Source: Spirochaetota bacterium (lineage in GTDB: Bacteria; Spirochaetota; UBA4802; JAKQUI01). Taken from it: a stretch of DNA of 64,000 bases. Each line of letters begins with the position of its first letter. Position 1 is the stretch's first letter. The notes under the pieces were generated by a model, which saw only the letters and a program-made list of their open reading frames with translations, was not told the DNA's origin and made no database searches. The DNA lies in assembly GCA_029562645.1 (NCBI GenBank), contig JAKQUI010000036.1:124001-188000 (forward strand). The letters run 5' to 3'. A program made the translations under genes and the position numbers. Below, in pieces: positions 1-8,632 of this stretch.

Positions 1-2
1 TT

Positions 3-728
3 GATGCCTTTATCCGCAACGTGCACACCGGCATCATGGGCATCCGCTACGCTCCGTTCCCGGTTGTCGCCGCTCCGTTCGGCATGACCCTCGGTGGCGG
101 CTGCGAAGTGTGCCTCGCGGCCGACATGATCGTCGCCCACTGCGAACTGTACATGGGCCTCGTCGAGATCGGCGCCGGTCTCGTTCCCGGCGGTTGCGGT
201 ATGATCAACCTATGGAGGAAGTTCATGGATTCCGTGCCCGGAAAGGCGGAAGTCACCGACCTCGGTGGTTTCTTTGTCCCGGCCTTCATGAACGTCGCCC
301 AGGCGAAGGTGTCCATGTCAGCGAAAGAAGCGCGCGGCCTCGGCTACCTCGGTCCCAAAGACAAGATCGTCATGAACAAGGATTTCCTCATTGGCCAGGC
401 CAAGAAAGAAGTCCTGAGAATGGTTGAAGACGGATACGCACCCCCCGCAAAGAAGCCGATCAAGGTGCTCGGTGAAGAGGCGATGGGTATGGTTCTGGCC
501 AACCTCCTCAATATGAGAAGCGGCGGCTACATCACCCCGCACATGGAAGAGATCGCCAAGCGCATCGCCTTCTGTATGTCGGGCGGAAACGTTCGCAGCG
601 GCTCCCTCGTATCCGAAGATACTCTCATGACGCTTGAGCGCGAAGCCTTCGTCGATCTCTGGAAAACGGAGAACACGCAGAAGATGGCCGAGCACATCAT
701 GACGACTGGGAAACCCTTAATGATATAG
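3..728 (+). CDS. 3-hydroxyacyl-CoA dehydrogenase/enoyl-CoA hydratase, C-terminal part
   Basis: Partial gene, open at the left edge, with about 241 residues visible. The reading frame contains the crotonase signature around FGMTLGGGCEVCLAAD, the oxyanion-hole and substrate region of enoyl-CoA hydratases. The FadN/YusL type of fused beta-oxidation enzyme carries the NAD-dependent 3-hydroxyacyl-CoA dehydrogenase first and the hydratase last, which fits a C-terminal hydratase fragment here. It would hydrate enoyl-CoA and oxidise 3-hydroxyacyl-CoA. A thiolase gene follows 24 bases downstream, so the two form a fadN-fadA-like operon. The dehydrogenase half is outside the window, so the fusion itself is inferred. 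Confidence 0.8.
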   Translation, partial: DAFIRNVHTGIMGIRYAPFPVVAAPFGMTLGGGCEVCLAADMIVAHCELYMGLVEIGAGLVPGGCGMINLWRKFMDSVPGKAEVTDLGGFFVPAFMNVAQAKVSMSAKEARGLGYLGPKDKIVMNKDFLIGQAKKEVLRMVEDGYAPPAKKPIKVLGEEAMGMVLANLLNMRSGGYITPHMEEIAKRIAFCMSGGNVRSGSLVSEDTLMTLEREAFVDLWKTENTQKMAEHIMTTGKPLMI

Positions 729-752
729 GGAAATTACATTCAGGAGGATTAT

Positions 753-1955
753 ATGAGAGATGTATATATTGTAAGTGCTGTTAGAACTCCCGGTTGCCGG
801 CGGGCGAAGGGCGCCTTCGCGCAAACCCGCCCGGAATCGTTGCTGGCGCACATTCTCGATGCGGCAGTCAAAAAAATCAAATTCGACGTTTCGGCTATCG
901 ACGACGTTATGATCGGCTGCGCCTTCCCGGAAGCCGAACAGGGCCTCAACATCGGTCGCATTGCCGCACAGATGGCCGGCTTCCCGGATTCCGTCTCTGG
1001 AGCGGTCGTCAACCGGTTCTGCGCCTCCGGTCTTGAGTCGATCGCCATCTCCGCCATGCGGATCGCGATGGGATGGTCGGAAGTGACCATGGCTGGCGGC
1101 CTCGAGTCGATGTCGGTAGTCCCGATGGGTGGCAACATGCCCCGTCCGCATCCGGACTGGTCAAGGAAGAACCCCGACGTGTACATTTCGATGGGGATCA
1201 CGGCCGAAAACGTAGCCAACCGCTACAAGATCACCCGCGAGATGCAGGACGAGTTCGCCTATCATTCAAACATGAAGGCGGCCGAAGCCCAGGAAAAGGG
1301 CTTTTTCACTGAAATAGTCCCCACCCCCGCTGAGAAGTTCGTCCTTAAGGATGGCAAGTGGGAAAAAGAGACCTTTATGCAGTCGATCGACGATGGCGTC
1401 CGCAAGGAAACCACCATCGACGGCCTCAAGAAGCTCAAACCCGCTTTCTCTTCAACGGGTTCCGTTACCGCCGGGAACTCCTCGCAGACCACCGATGGTG
1501 CGGCAGCTTCTGTCCTCATGAGCGAAGAAGCCGTCAAGAAATACGGCGTAAAGCCTCTCGTGAAGTTCAAGATGTACACCGTCGCCGGATGCAAGGCCGA
1601 CGAGATGGGCGTCGGACCCGCATATGCGGTTCCGAAACTCCTCAAGATGGCCGGCCTCAAAGCGTCCGATATCGGAATCTGGGAGCTCAACGAGGCCTTC
1701 GCGTCTCAGGCAATCTACAGCGCCCAGCAGATCGGTATTGACGACAAGAAGAATTGGGCGGCCGACAGCGCTTCGCGCTGCATCAACGTGAGTGGCGGCG
1801 CGATCGCGCTCGGTCACCCGCTCGGATGCACCGGCTCCAAGCTGGCTGCAACCATCGTTGCCAACATGCAGCGCCTCGGCAAGAAGTACGGCGTCGAGTC
1901 GATGTGCATCGGCGGCGGCATGGGCGCAGCGGCCCTCTTCGAGCTCTGCGACTAG
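753..1955 (+). CDS. fadA: 3-ketoacyl-CoA thiolase (acetyl-CoA acyltransferase)
   Basis: A 400-residue thiolase, the usual length, catalysing thiolytic cleavage of 3-ketoacyl-CoA as the last step of beta-oxidation. Visible motifs are the nucleophilic cysteine in NRFCASGLES (near residue 90), NEAFASQA, the histidine motif GGAIALGHPLGCTGS, and the C-terminal glycine-rich CIGGGMGAA with the second active cysteine. A perfect AGGAGG ribosome site lies 5 bases before the ATG at 753. It sits 24 bases after the enoyl-CoA hydratase domain gene, giving a two-step beta-oxidation operon, and is followed by a strong terminator. Confidence 0.95.
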   Translation: MRDVYIVSAVRTPGCRRAKGAFAQTRPESLLAHILDAAVKKIKFDVSAIDDVMIGCAFPEAEQGLNIGRIAAQMAGFPDSVSGAVVNRFCASGLESIAISAMRIAMGWSEVTMAGGLESMSVVPMGGNMPRPHPDWSRKNPDVYISMGITAENVANRYKITREMQDEFAYHSNMKAAEAQEKGFFTEIVPTPAEKFVLKDGKWEKETFMQSIDDGVRKETTIDGLKKLKPAFSSTGSVTAGNSSQTTDGAAASVLMSEEAVKKYGVKPLVKFKMYTVAGCKADEMGVGPAYAVPKLLKMAGLKASDIGIWELNEAFASQAIYSAQQIGIDDKKNWAADSASRCINVSGGAIALGHPLGCTGSKLAATIVANMQRLGKKYGVESMCIGGGMGAAALFELCD

Positions 1956-1976
1956 TACCGTAGTACAGGATTTCCC

Positions 1977-2004
1977 AAAAAAGCCGCCTTCGGGCGGCTT
2001 TTTT
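1977..2004 (+). terminator. Rho-independent terminator of the beta-oxidation operon
   Basis: Stem AAGCCGCC / GGGCGGCTT with a short TTC loop and a run of six T, 22 bases after the thiolase stop codon. Confidence 0.95.
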
Positions 2005-2076
2005 GTTTCCCCGCCCTGAGTACCATTCCGATCATTTAATATAGATACATGGTGATATCATCGAAATCATAACCAT

Positions 2077-3312
2077 ATGAAACAATTACGCGAACTGAAA
2101 TACATAATTATACGGATATTCAATACCGTCATTTTCAAGTTCCTCACCGCGGGCATCATCGTAATGATTCTGTGTTCCTTTGGCGTATACTATATGGAGC
2201 GCGACAATGTAGCGTATAAAATCGAACAGGGAAACCGGGTCGAGGACAACGACAAATCGAGCAATATCCGGACAATCGAGGACTCCATCTGGTGGGCAAT
2301 CGTAACGTCGACAACGGTGGGCTATGGCGACATGTACCCAAAAACCCATGCCGGCCGCCTCTTTGGCATTGTAACGATGCTGTTCGGCATTCTACTCGTA
2401 GGATTTATAACCGGTAATATTTCATCGATATTGGTTGAAAAACAGCTCAAGGAAGGCAGAGGCTTGAAAGGATTACGATTAAAGAACCACTTCATTATCT
2501 GCGGTTGGAAGCGCGACATGGGGAAGTTCCTTCGCGACATCCTGGCGAAGAACAAGAATTTTCTTCCCTCCGAGATCGTTCTCATTAACACCGCCGACCC
2601 GGAGCAGGTCGAGAGCCTGCGGGCGGACGCCGATCTCACGGCGATCCATTACATTCACGGCGATCACATCGACGAGAAAATACTCAATCGCGCCGCCCTG
2701 CGTCATGCGAGTAAAATCCTTGTCCTGGCAGATCGCATGGTCACCGGAAACGTACAAGAGGTCGATTCGCGTACCGTGATGTCGATCATAACCATAAAGT
2801 CTATCTCGAAGTCGATTTACACCTGCGCCGAGCTTCTCGACTCAAAGTTCGAGCGCTATCTCCGCTTTTCCAACTGTGACGAGATCGTCCTGACCTCCGA
2901 CTACAACCGGTCGGTCATCGCGAACGCATCATGCGGGAACGGCATCTCCCATATCGTTGGCGAGCTGCTCAACGTCGATGCCTCGGTTTCCATCAACACC
3001 ATCGACATACCCGGAGAATTCGTTGGAAAAACGTACGAGGAGTTGTTTCAGCATGTGCGCAAACGAGACAACTCGATACTCATTGGCATTCTTGAAAACA
3101 CCGGCAACTTCTACGATAGAAAAACCGAGGCTCTGCGCGAGGCCCAAAAGACGCCGGATATCTCGACCCTGGTGGACAACCTGAAACTCGTGAAGAATCT
3201 CATCCCGAACAATCCGATCCTCAACCCACATCCAGAGTATATCATCGGCAAACACTCGCGGGCCATCATCATCGAGGGCCACGACATCCATCCGGCACAG
3301 GCGGCATCATAA
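2077..3312 (+). CDS. Two-TM potassium channel with RCK/TrkA-N domain
   Basis: 411 residues. The N-terminal third is a 2TM K+ channel: TM1 about residues 18-39, an extracytoplasmic loop, a pore helix, the selectivity filter TVGYGD at 80-85, and TM2 about 95-118. From about residue 135 a cytoplasmic RCK (TrkA-N-like) domain starts (NHFIICGW), and RCK domains usually bind nucleotides or ions to gate the pore. The classical GxGxxG loop is altered to ICGWKRDMG. The stop codon overlaps the ATG of the next gene (TAATG), so the channel is translationally coupled to a cyclic-nucleotide-binding protein. Function as a K+ channel is secure; the gating ligand is unknown. Confidence 0.92.
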   Translation: MKQLRELKYIIIRIFNTVIFKFLTAGIIVMILCSFGVYYMERDNVAYKIEQGNRVEDNDKSSNIRTIEDSIWWAIVTSTTVGYGDMYPKTHAGRLFGIVTMLFGILLVGFITGNISSILVEKQLKEGRGLKGLRLKNHFIICGWKRDMGKFLRDILAKNKNFLPSEIVLINTADPEQVESLRADADLTAIHYIHGDHIDEKILNRAALRHASKILVLADRMVTGNVQEVDSRTVMSIITIKSISKSIYTCAELLDSKFERYLRFSNCDEIVLTSDYNRSVIANASCGNGISHIVGELLNVDASVSINTIDIPGEFVGKTYEELFQHVRKRDNSILIGILENTGNFYDRKTEALREAQKTPDISTLVDNLKLVKNLIPNNPILNPHPEYIIGKHSRAIIIEGHDIHPAQAAS

Positions 3313-3836
3313 TGCTACTTCGAACTGTCACAAGCGGCAACGGCGAGATCGCACACACGCTCAAGAAGGTGTCATTCCTGCGCATGTTCGCGGACGATGA
3401 CGATATCATAAAAAAGATATCGATGATCTGCCGAAAACGCCGCTTTGCGCGCGGGAAGCTCATTATCCGCGAAGGCGAGTACGGCGATGAACTCTACATC
3501 GTCCTCTCCGGTAAAATCGAGATCGTAAAAAAAACGATGCAAAATGAGAAGTACACGGTGACCACCCTTGATGCGGTGCTCGGCGGCGTCTACGTGGGAG
3601 AACTGGCGCTCATCGACAATGACATGCGCTCGGCGACCGTTATCGCAAAAACCGACTGCATCTGCCTGGCAATAAGCAGAAAGGATTTTATCGCATTCGG
3701 GAATGCGAATCCGGAAATCGGGCTTGCGATAACCCGCGAGATCGCACGCCAGATCTGCGGAAAGCTGCGCAAGGCGACTACCGACATCATAACACTCTTT
3801 TCGGCCCTTGTCGAAGAAATAGCCATAACCGGGTAA
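3312..3836 (+). CDS. Stand-alone cyclic-nucleotide-binding domain protein
   Basis: 174 residues, essentially one CNBD. Residues 45-72 give the early beta strands (LIIREGEYGDELYIV). The phosphate-binding cassette lies around 95-111, with GELAL and RSATV carrying the conserved Glu (about 97) and Arg (about 106) that bind the ribose and cyclic phosphate. No DNA-binding HTH follows, so this is not a CRP-type regulator. The start codon overlaps the stop of the K+ channel gene, suggesting a regulatory partner of that channel. Whether it binds cAMP or cGMP cannot be told. Confidence 0.88.
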   Translation: MLLRTVTSGNGEIAHTLKKVSFLRMFADDDDIIKKISMICRKRRFARGKLIIREGEYGDELYIVLSGKIEIVKKTMQNEKYTVTTLDAVLGGVYVGELALIDNDMRSATVIAKTDCICLAISRKDFIAFGNANPEIGLAITREIARQICGKLRKATTDIITLFSALVEEIAITG

Positions 3837-3842
3837 CCGCCC

Positions 3843-4157
3843 ATGCCGCCCATGGATGAACCCGCCCGCTTTTCGATGCAACAGACGCTCGTCTTCATGT
3901 GCCGCGACTTGATCGAGGACATTTCCGATATGAGGTCATTCGAGAATGACCGTGACGCGCTTGAGGAGACCATTGCAATCGCGCTCTCGCTCACCTCGTA
4001 CGACCGCGAGACGCTTGCGTCACTCGGCCGCATCATCGATCGAATGGCCACGAAGACCTATACCCTGTTCGCAAAACACTATGACGACCCGGTATTGGAT
4101 TCGCTCCTGAAGCGGATTCTCAGCCTTAAGGATATCTGTTCAAATCTGTTGGAATAA
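3843..4157 (+). CDS. Hypothetical protein in K+ channel operon
   Basis: 104 residues, unrecognised, six bases after the cyclic-nucleotide-binding protein. Predicted mostly helical and mixed-charge, with no signal peptide or membrane segment. ATG codons at 3843 and 3852 are both possible starts. Position suggests an accessory subunit of the channel/CNBD pair, but no motif supports a function. Confidence 0.6.
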   Translation: MPPMDEPARFSMQQTLVFMCRDLIEDISDMRSFENDRDALEETIAIALSLTSYDRETLASLGRIIDRMATKTYTLFAKHYDDPVLDSLLKRILSLKDICSNLLE

Positions 4158-4247
4158 TCTCGCCCCAATCGTCCAGTTGCGCTAGACTTCCTCCGTTACA
4201 CGAATTGCAGCACCGTGAACGACCTCATGTGAAGATACAGTAATCCA

Positions 4248-4904
4248 ATGAAACATCGGAATGATCGCGGAAGCGAGTTGCGTTCAATATATGATTCAAT
4301 CCGCGTCGAGGTATCTCGGCAGCTCGAGCTCTTCTCCCGCCGTTGGGAATTCGCCACCGATCGGGAGCTATTCATCCAACTGGTGTTTTGCCTCCTCACC
4401 CCGCAATCGAAGGCCCGTCAGTGCTGGCGCGCGGTGCAGATTCTCCTCGAGGACGACCTGCTCTTCCATGGCCGTCCGGCGGATATCGCGGCGCGCATTC
4501 CGATCGTCCGTTTCCGCAACAAGAAGGCCGAATACATCGTGCGGGCGCGGGAGACCCTCTATGGACTAGATCGACCATCACTGCGAAGCATTTTGGATCA
4601 ACATGCCGTTGCCTTTGACATGCGTTCCTGGCTCGCATCCGCGGTGACGGGATATGGCTACAAGGAGGCCAGCCATTTTCTCCGGAACATCGGCCATGGC
4701 GGTTCGCTCGCGATCCTCGATCGTCACATCCTGAAAAACCTCACGGCGTTCGGCGTCATTGACGGCCCTCCGTCGAACCTGTCGGCGGCTCGGTACCTGA
4801 CATACGAAAATGCGATGCGAGATTTTTCCCAATCGATCAATATTCCGCTTGATTATCTCGATTTCGTTCTCTGGTATAAAGAAACAGGCGACATTTTTCA
4901 ATAA
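4248..4904 (+). CDS. ogg: N-glycosylase/DNA lyase (Ogg2-type 8-oxoguanine glycosylase)
   Basis: 218 residues, the size of the compact archaeal/bacterial Ogg2 family. These enzymes remove 8-oxoguanine from DNA and nick the abasic site. The helix-hairpin-helix GPD signature is present: GYGYKEASHFLRNIG, with the catalytic lysine, followed by LAILDRHIL with the catalytic aspartate. The N-terminal QLVFCLLTPQSKA matches the family. It stands alone between the channel operon and a membrane glycosyltransferase, with only a weak ribosome site before the ATG. Confidence 0.88.
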   Translation: MKHRNDRGSELRSIYDSIRVEVSRQLELFSRRWEFATDRELFIQLVFCLLTPQSKARQCWRAVQILLEDDLLFHGRPADIAARIPIVRFRNKKAEYIVRARETLYGLDRPSLRSILDQHAVAFDMRSWLASAVTGYGYKEASHFLRNIGHGGSLAILDRHILKNLTAFGVIDGPPSNLSAARYLTYENAMRDFSQSINIPLDYLDFVLWYKETGDIFQ

Positions 4905-4918
4905 ACGGGGAACATCAC

Positions 4919-6376
4919 ATGGACGATCGACGAGACAGGATAATCGCGTATGCATTTCTCGTTATTTTTGTCCTTACCCATGTCCCGTATCTTCTCACCC
5001 CGATAACCGGATCGCACCGCCTCCGGCAGGCGGATACGGCTGCGGTGGCTCGAAATTTCGCCGTCGAATCGCCGAACATACTCTATCCCCGCGTCGACCG
5101 CCGCGGCGAGACTTCCGGCATCACCGGAATGGAGTTTCCCCTGTACCAGTATGTGGCATCGATTATCCATCGCATCACGGGCTCGCTCCACGATGGCTGG
5201 GGAAAGCTGCTCTCGCTTGTCTCGGCGCTCGGCGTTTTTCTTCTTCTCGGTTCTTTGCTGTGTCGATTTTTCGGGATCGAGCGGCGCTATTCCTACGCCG
5301 CGCTTTTCTTTGTTCCCGCATTTTTCCTATTCGCCGGGAAATACATGCCGTCCATAACCGGCTTACTGTTCGGTGTCGGCGGCATGTACGCCACGCTGCA
5401 ATACCACGACGATCCAAAGGCGCGCCATCTTGTGATCGCCGCCATGTGCCTCGCCTGTGCGGCGCTCATTCGACCGTTTTTGATTTTTTTCTGCCTCCCC
5501 CTGCTGGTGATATTCATCTACTCGCTTGCCTTCCAGCGTCGCTTTCGTTTCGGTGTTCTGCTCACCGGTGTCTCCATCATTATTCCATTCGTCGCCTGGT
5601 ATTACCTCTGGGCGCCGCACCTCGTACGGAGCTATGGGCTCAACATTTTCTTCTTCGGGTATTCCCTTTCGCAAACGCTCGCCGAGATGGCGTCAGTCGG
5701 GTTGTGGATAGAATTCTTCAAAACGGTTTTCCAATACTATACCGGATATGCGCTGATTCCCGTCGCCATTGCGGGAATCGTCGGTTTTCGCAGGGGGCTC
5801 CGGGCGAATTCGCCCGATCAAGACGAGACTGCCCATCGGCCGCTCCCCGGTTATCTTGCGCACACCGTTGTGTGGATCATACCGCTGGCGACCGCGCTCA
5901 CGCTTTTCGTCATCATCGGACGCCATTTCTCCCCCCATTATTACTACTTTTTCGCCTTTATTCCCTCTGCGGCCATACTGATCGCATATGGGCTCCGCAA
6001 TGCGCACGAGCTCATGCGAAACTATTATTATGCACTGCTGGTCGTTCTCGGAGCGATTTTTTTCATCGCCATCGGCTACACCTATCGCGTCGATGACGAT
6101 GTCAAGAGTCTTGTTCGGCTCCAACCGCTCGTCGCTGAAAAAACGGCGCCGTTCGATCGCGTCGTTATCATCAACACCGGAACGCCTCCGCTCTACCTCC
6201 ATCTGGTCCGCCGTCATGGATGGACCCTTTTCGAAAACGAGCTTGCCGACCCAAAAACGATTCGAGAGCTTACTGAGCGCGGGGCGCGCTGGGTGATCAC
6301 CCGAGAAAACGACACGTTCGCCCTGTATGCAATCGATGAGTGGCTCTCCCGTATTTCACGAAAAACGGCCAAATGA
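4919..6376 (+). CDS. GT39-like membrane glycosyltransferase (ArnT/PMT family)
   Basis: 485 residues with about ten hydrophobic segments. The first periplasmic loop carries the GT-C hallmark GSHRLRQADTAAVARN, as in dolichyl/undecaprenyl-phosphate-sugar glycosyltransferases of family 39. These transfer a sugar from a lipid carrier to lipid A, protein or polysaccharide on the outer face of the inner membrane. A soluble C-terminal domain follows from about residue 400. Donor and acceptor cannot be predicted. It starts 14 bases after ogg, possibly co-transcribed. Confidence 0.82.
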   Translation: MDDRRDRIIAYAFLVIFVLTHVPYLLTPITGSHRLRQADTAAVARNFAVESPNILYPRVDRRGETSGITGMEFPLYQYVASIIHRITGSLHDGWGKLLSLVSALGVFLLLGSLLCRFFGIERRYSYAALFFVPAFFLFAGKYMPSITGLLFGVGGMYATLQYHDDPKARHLVIAAMCLACAALIRPFLIFFCLPLLVIFIYSLAFQRRFRFGVLLTGVSIIIPFVAWYYLWAPHLVRSYGLNIFFFGYSLSQTLAEMASVGLWIEFFKTVFQYYTGYALIPVAIAGIVGFRRGLRANSPDQDETAHRPLPGYLAHTVVWIIPLATALTLFVIIGRHFSPHYYYFFAFIPSAAILIAYGLRNAHELMRNYYYALLVVLGAIFFIAIGYTYRVDDDVKSLVRLQPLVAEKTAPFDRVVIINTGTPPLYLHLVRRHGWTLFENELADPKTIRELTERGARWVITRENDTFALYAIDEWLSRISRKTAK

Positions 6377-6388
6377 GAAAATTTTTTC

Positions 6389-6417
6389 TTTACACCAGAC
6401 CCGGAAAAAACAATGAT
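6389..6417 (+). promoter_or_regulatory. Putative sigma-70 promoter of tRNA-Pro
   Basis: TTTACA (6389-6394), a 17-base spacer and AATGAT (6412-6417), placing transcription start a few bases before the tRNA. The -10 box is imperfect. Confidence 0.45.
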
Positions 6418-6429
6418 GCATTAAATATT

Positions 6430-6504
6430 CGGGGCGTGGCGCAGTCCGGTTAGCGCACTTGACTGGGGGTCAAGGGGCCGGAGGTTCAAATCCTCTCGCC
6501 CCGA
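6430..6504 (+). tRNA. tRNA-Pro (anticodon GGG)
   Basis: Full cloverleaf: acceptor CGGGGCG (6430-6436) pairs with CGCCCCG (6497-6503), D stem GCGC/GCGC, anticodon stem CTTGA/TCAAG around loop CTGGGGG giving anticodon GGG, and a normal T arm with TTCAAAT. Discriminator A at 6504. CCA is not encoded. Confidence 0.97.
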
Positions 6505-6538
6505 ATTTTTAATTCCATTCTCCCACAATGCGGGCGAC

Positions 6539-7357
6539 ATGAATCTCGAGGACTTTTTCCCCAGCAAGCACATCATATTCCTGAAGAGTAACGAAAAGCA
6601 GCTCGTCATCAAGGAGATGCTGCAGAAGCTGCACAAGCTCGAGATAATCGAAAACGTCGACCGATATTACGCACAGGTCATCCACCGCGAATCCCTTGAA
6701 AACACGGGCATCGGCAAGGGTTTTGCGATACCGCATGTCCGCACGGACACCGTTTCAAATCTCATCGTCATGTTCGGGATTTGCCGGGCCGGCATCGAGT
6801 ACAATGCCTTCGACCAACAGCCGGTCAAGTACCTCCTGCTCAGCCTTTTCCCGACAGATATGAGCACGAAGTACCTGTATCTGGTGGGAATGATGGCGTC
6901 CATTTTTTCGGAAAAATCAAAGACCAAGCTGCTCGATTCCGCGACGACGGCGGCTAAGGTCTATTCCGCACTCAACACCGAAGGAAGGAAATATCTCGAG
7001 GTCGTTTCCAGCAAGGATCGGATCAAGAAGGCGGTGAGCGCAATCCCGTCCGGCGTGCCCTCGTCGAACCTCGATCTCATCATCCGGCTCGACCGCCTGT
7101 ATCAGATCACCGACGGAAAGAAGAAAAACGAGGCGTCCGCCAAAAAGATCGCCGAATTACAAAAGCTCATCGACAACCGGTCGCTCACCTATTACGAGCG
7201 CATGCGGCAAAAATGCCAGAATCCGTTTTCGATCGTCGACAACAACAGCTGCTCCGGGTGCCATATGGTGATCCCCGCCGCCGACGCAAACCGCATGAAG
7301 CGCGCGGACAAGATTTCGCTCTGCCCCCATTGCGGCCGCTTCCTCATCTTCATCTAA
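6539..7357 (+). CDS. PTS EIIA (PtsN-like) domain fused to a C4 zinc ribbon
   Basis: 272 residues. Residues 1 to about 145 form a PTS EIIA type-2/PtsN domain with the phospho-accepting histidine at about 66 (GKGFAIPHVRTD). A charged helical linker (about 175-235) leads to a C-terminal C4 zinc ribbon, CSGCHMVIP...CPHCGRFLI, like the PF02591 family. PtsN-type proteins act as phosphorylation-controlled regulators; the zinc ribbon suggests nucleic-acid or protein binding. No other PTS gene is in view. The gene begins 34 bases after tRNA-Pro. The fusion is visible in one continuous frame; its role is unknown. Confidence 0.85.
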   Translation: MNLEDFFPSKHIIFLKSNEKQLVIKEMLQKLHKLEIIENVDRYYAQVIHRESLENTGIGKGFAIPHVRTDTVSNLIVMFGICRAGIEYNAFDQQPVKYLLLSLFPTDMSTKYLYLVGMMASIFSEKSKTKLLDSATTAAKVYSALNTEGRKYLEVVSSKDRIKKAVSAIPSGVPSSNLDLIIRLDRLYQITDGKKKNEASAKKIAELQKLIDNRSLTYYERMRQKCQNPFSIVDNNSCSGCHMVIPAADANRMKRADKISLCPHCGRFLIFI

Positions 7358-7363
7358 CCGCGC

Positions 7364-8632
7364 CTACAGGTAGTTCCGAAACCGATACATGATCCACTCG
7401 AGAGCGAAGAGCATCGCCGAGCGGCGCTGCCATTCATCGAGACGCTTCTCGACACAGTGTCGTAAATCTTCGTCGAACTGCCGCTCCATGATCTCCCCGA
7501 ACTCCTGATCGAGAATAATCGCGTTGATCTCGAGGTTCTTGCGGAAACTCCTGCGGTCGATATTCGACGAGCCGACCGTGGACCAGATCCCGTCGATGAC
7601 CGCCGTCTTCGCGTGAAGAACCGACCGCGTGTACTCGTACACCCGAACGCCGGATTTCAGATATCGCTTGTACAGGTACCGGGACGCGAACTGTACGATG
7701 GGGACATCGCTTTTCTCCGGCAACATGATGCGGACATCGACCCCGCGCCGCGCGGCCCTGATAAGCGCCCGGTAAATGCGCCCGTCGGGAATGAAATACG
7801 CGTTCGTGATGTAAATGCTGTGATGCGCGTTTTCGATGGCCGAGATATAGGATTCGCGTATCGGGCGCACCTTCCGCCGCGCCTTGTCGCTGATGACCAT
7901 AAGCAGTTTTTTCCCCGCTTCCTTGATGTGGGGAAAATGCCGTCCGTTATCGATGATAGCGCCGCCCTGACGATACCAGTTCTCCAGGAAAAAGAACTGG
8001 ATGTCGCGCACGGCCGGCCCCTGCACCTTGAGATGGGTGTCGCGCCAGTTCCCGCCGTCGAAATGCCTGCCGGCATAGTCGTCCCCGATATTGATGCCGC
8101 CGATGAAGGCGATCTCGCCGTCGACGACAATGATCTTGCGGTGGTCGCGCGAGCTGAGGTTCCAATAGCGGCGCCACGGAAAAAAGGGATTATATTCAAG
8201 CACCTCGACGCCCGCCTCGCGGAGGGCGGAAAAGAGCCGCGGCGAGGTCCCGATGCAACCAATGGCGTCGTAGATGCAATTCACCTCGACGCCGGCGCGT
8301 GATTTCTCCATCAGCAGTTCCGCGATCTTCCAGCCGAGCGCATCGCTGTTGAAGATGTAGGTCTCGAGATTAATGCTTTTTTTCGCTTTGCGGATAGTGG
8401 CGATAATCTCGCGAAAGCAGCTATCGCCGTCGGCCAGGAGCTTGAGGCGGTTGCCGCCGGTGAGCCCCCCGATCTTGAGCCGCTTCATCTCGCGGAGAAA
8501 ACGCGGAAGGAAGAAGCGCGCGGTGAGTTTTTTCAAGCGGCGGTTGATGAGCGAGAGCGCCCGCCGATCCGATCGCTTCGGACGCCGTTCCCGCCGTCGC
8601 TTTCCGGTTACGGGATATTTGCCTTTTCGCAT
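7364..8632 (-). CDS. cls: Cardiolipin synthase (phospholipase D superfamily)
   Basis: About 422 residues from the chosen ATG at 8632; the open frame extends to 8725 inside clpC. Two HKD motifs are present: [17 protein letters not shown] and [19 protein letters not shown]. That is the PLD-type transphosphatidylase pattern that condenses two phosphatidylglycerols to cardiolipin at the inner membrane. Unlike E. coli ClsA, the N-terminus has no clear pair of membrane helices but an Arg/Lys-rich stretch followed by a hydrophobic patch (ARFFLPRFL), nearer to the ClsB type. Its start overlaps the end of clpC by 25 bases, so it is probably the last gene of the mcsA-mcsB-clpC transcript. Confidence 0.87.
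   Translation of the reverse strand: MRKGKYPVTGKRRRERRPKRSDRRALSLINRRLKKLTARFFLPRFLREMKRLKIGGLTGGNRLKLLADGDSCFREIIATIRKAKKSINLETYIFNSDALGWKIAELLMEKSRAGVEVNCIYDAIGCIGTSPRLFSALREAGVEVLEYNPFFPWRRYWNLSSRDHRKIIVVDGEIAFIGGINIGDDYAGRHFDGGNWRDTHLKVQGPAVRDIQFFFLENWYRQGGAIIDNGRHFPHIKEAGKKLLMVISDKARRKVRPIRESYISAIENAHHSIYITNAYFIPDGRIYRALIRAARRGVDVRIMLPEKSDVPIVQFASRYLYKRYLKSGVRVYEYTRSVLHAKTAVIDGIWSTVGSSNIDRRSFRKNLEINAIILDQEFGEIMERQFDEDLRHCVEKRLDEWQRRSAMLFALEWIMYRFRNYL

Noticed and set aside
4810-6096. 428-codon plus-strand frame
   Set aside because: Shifted shadow of the GT39 gene; rich in Arg, Pro, His and Cys without domains.
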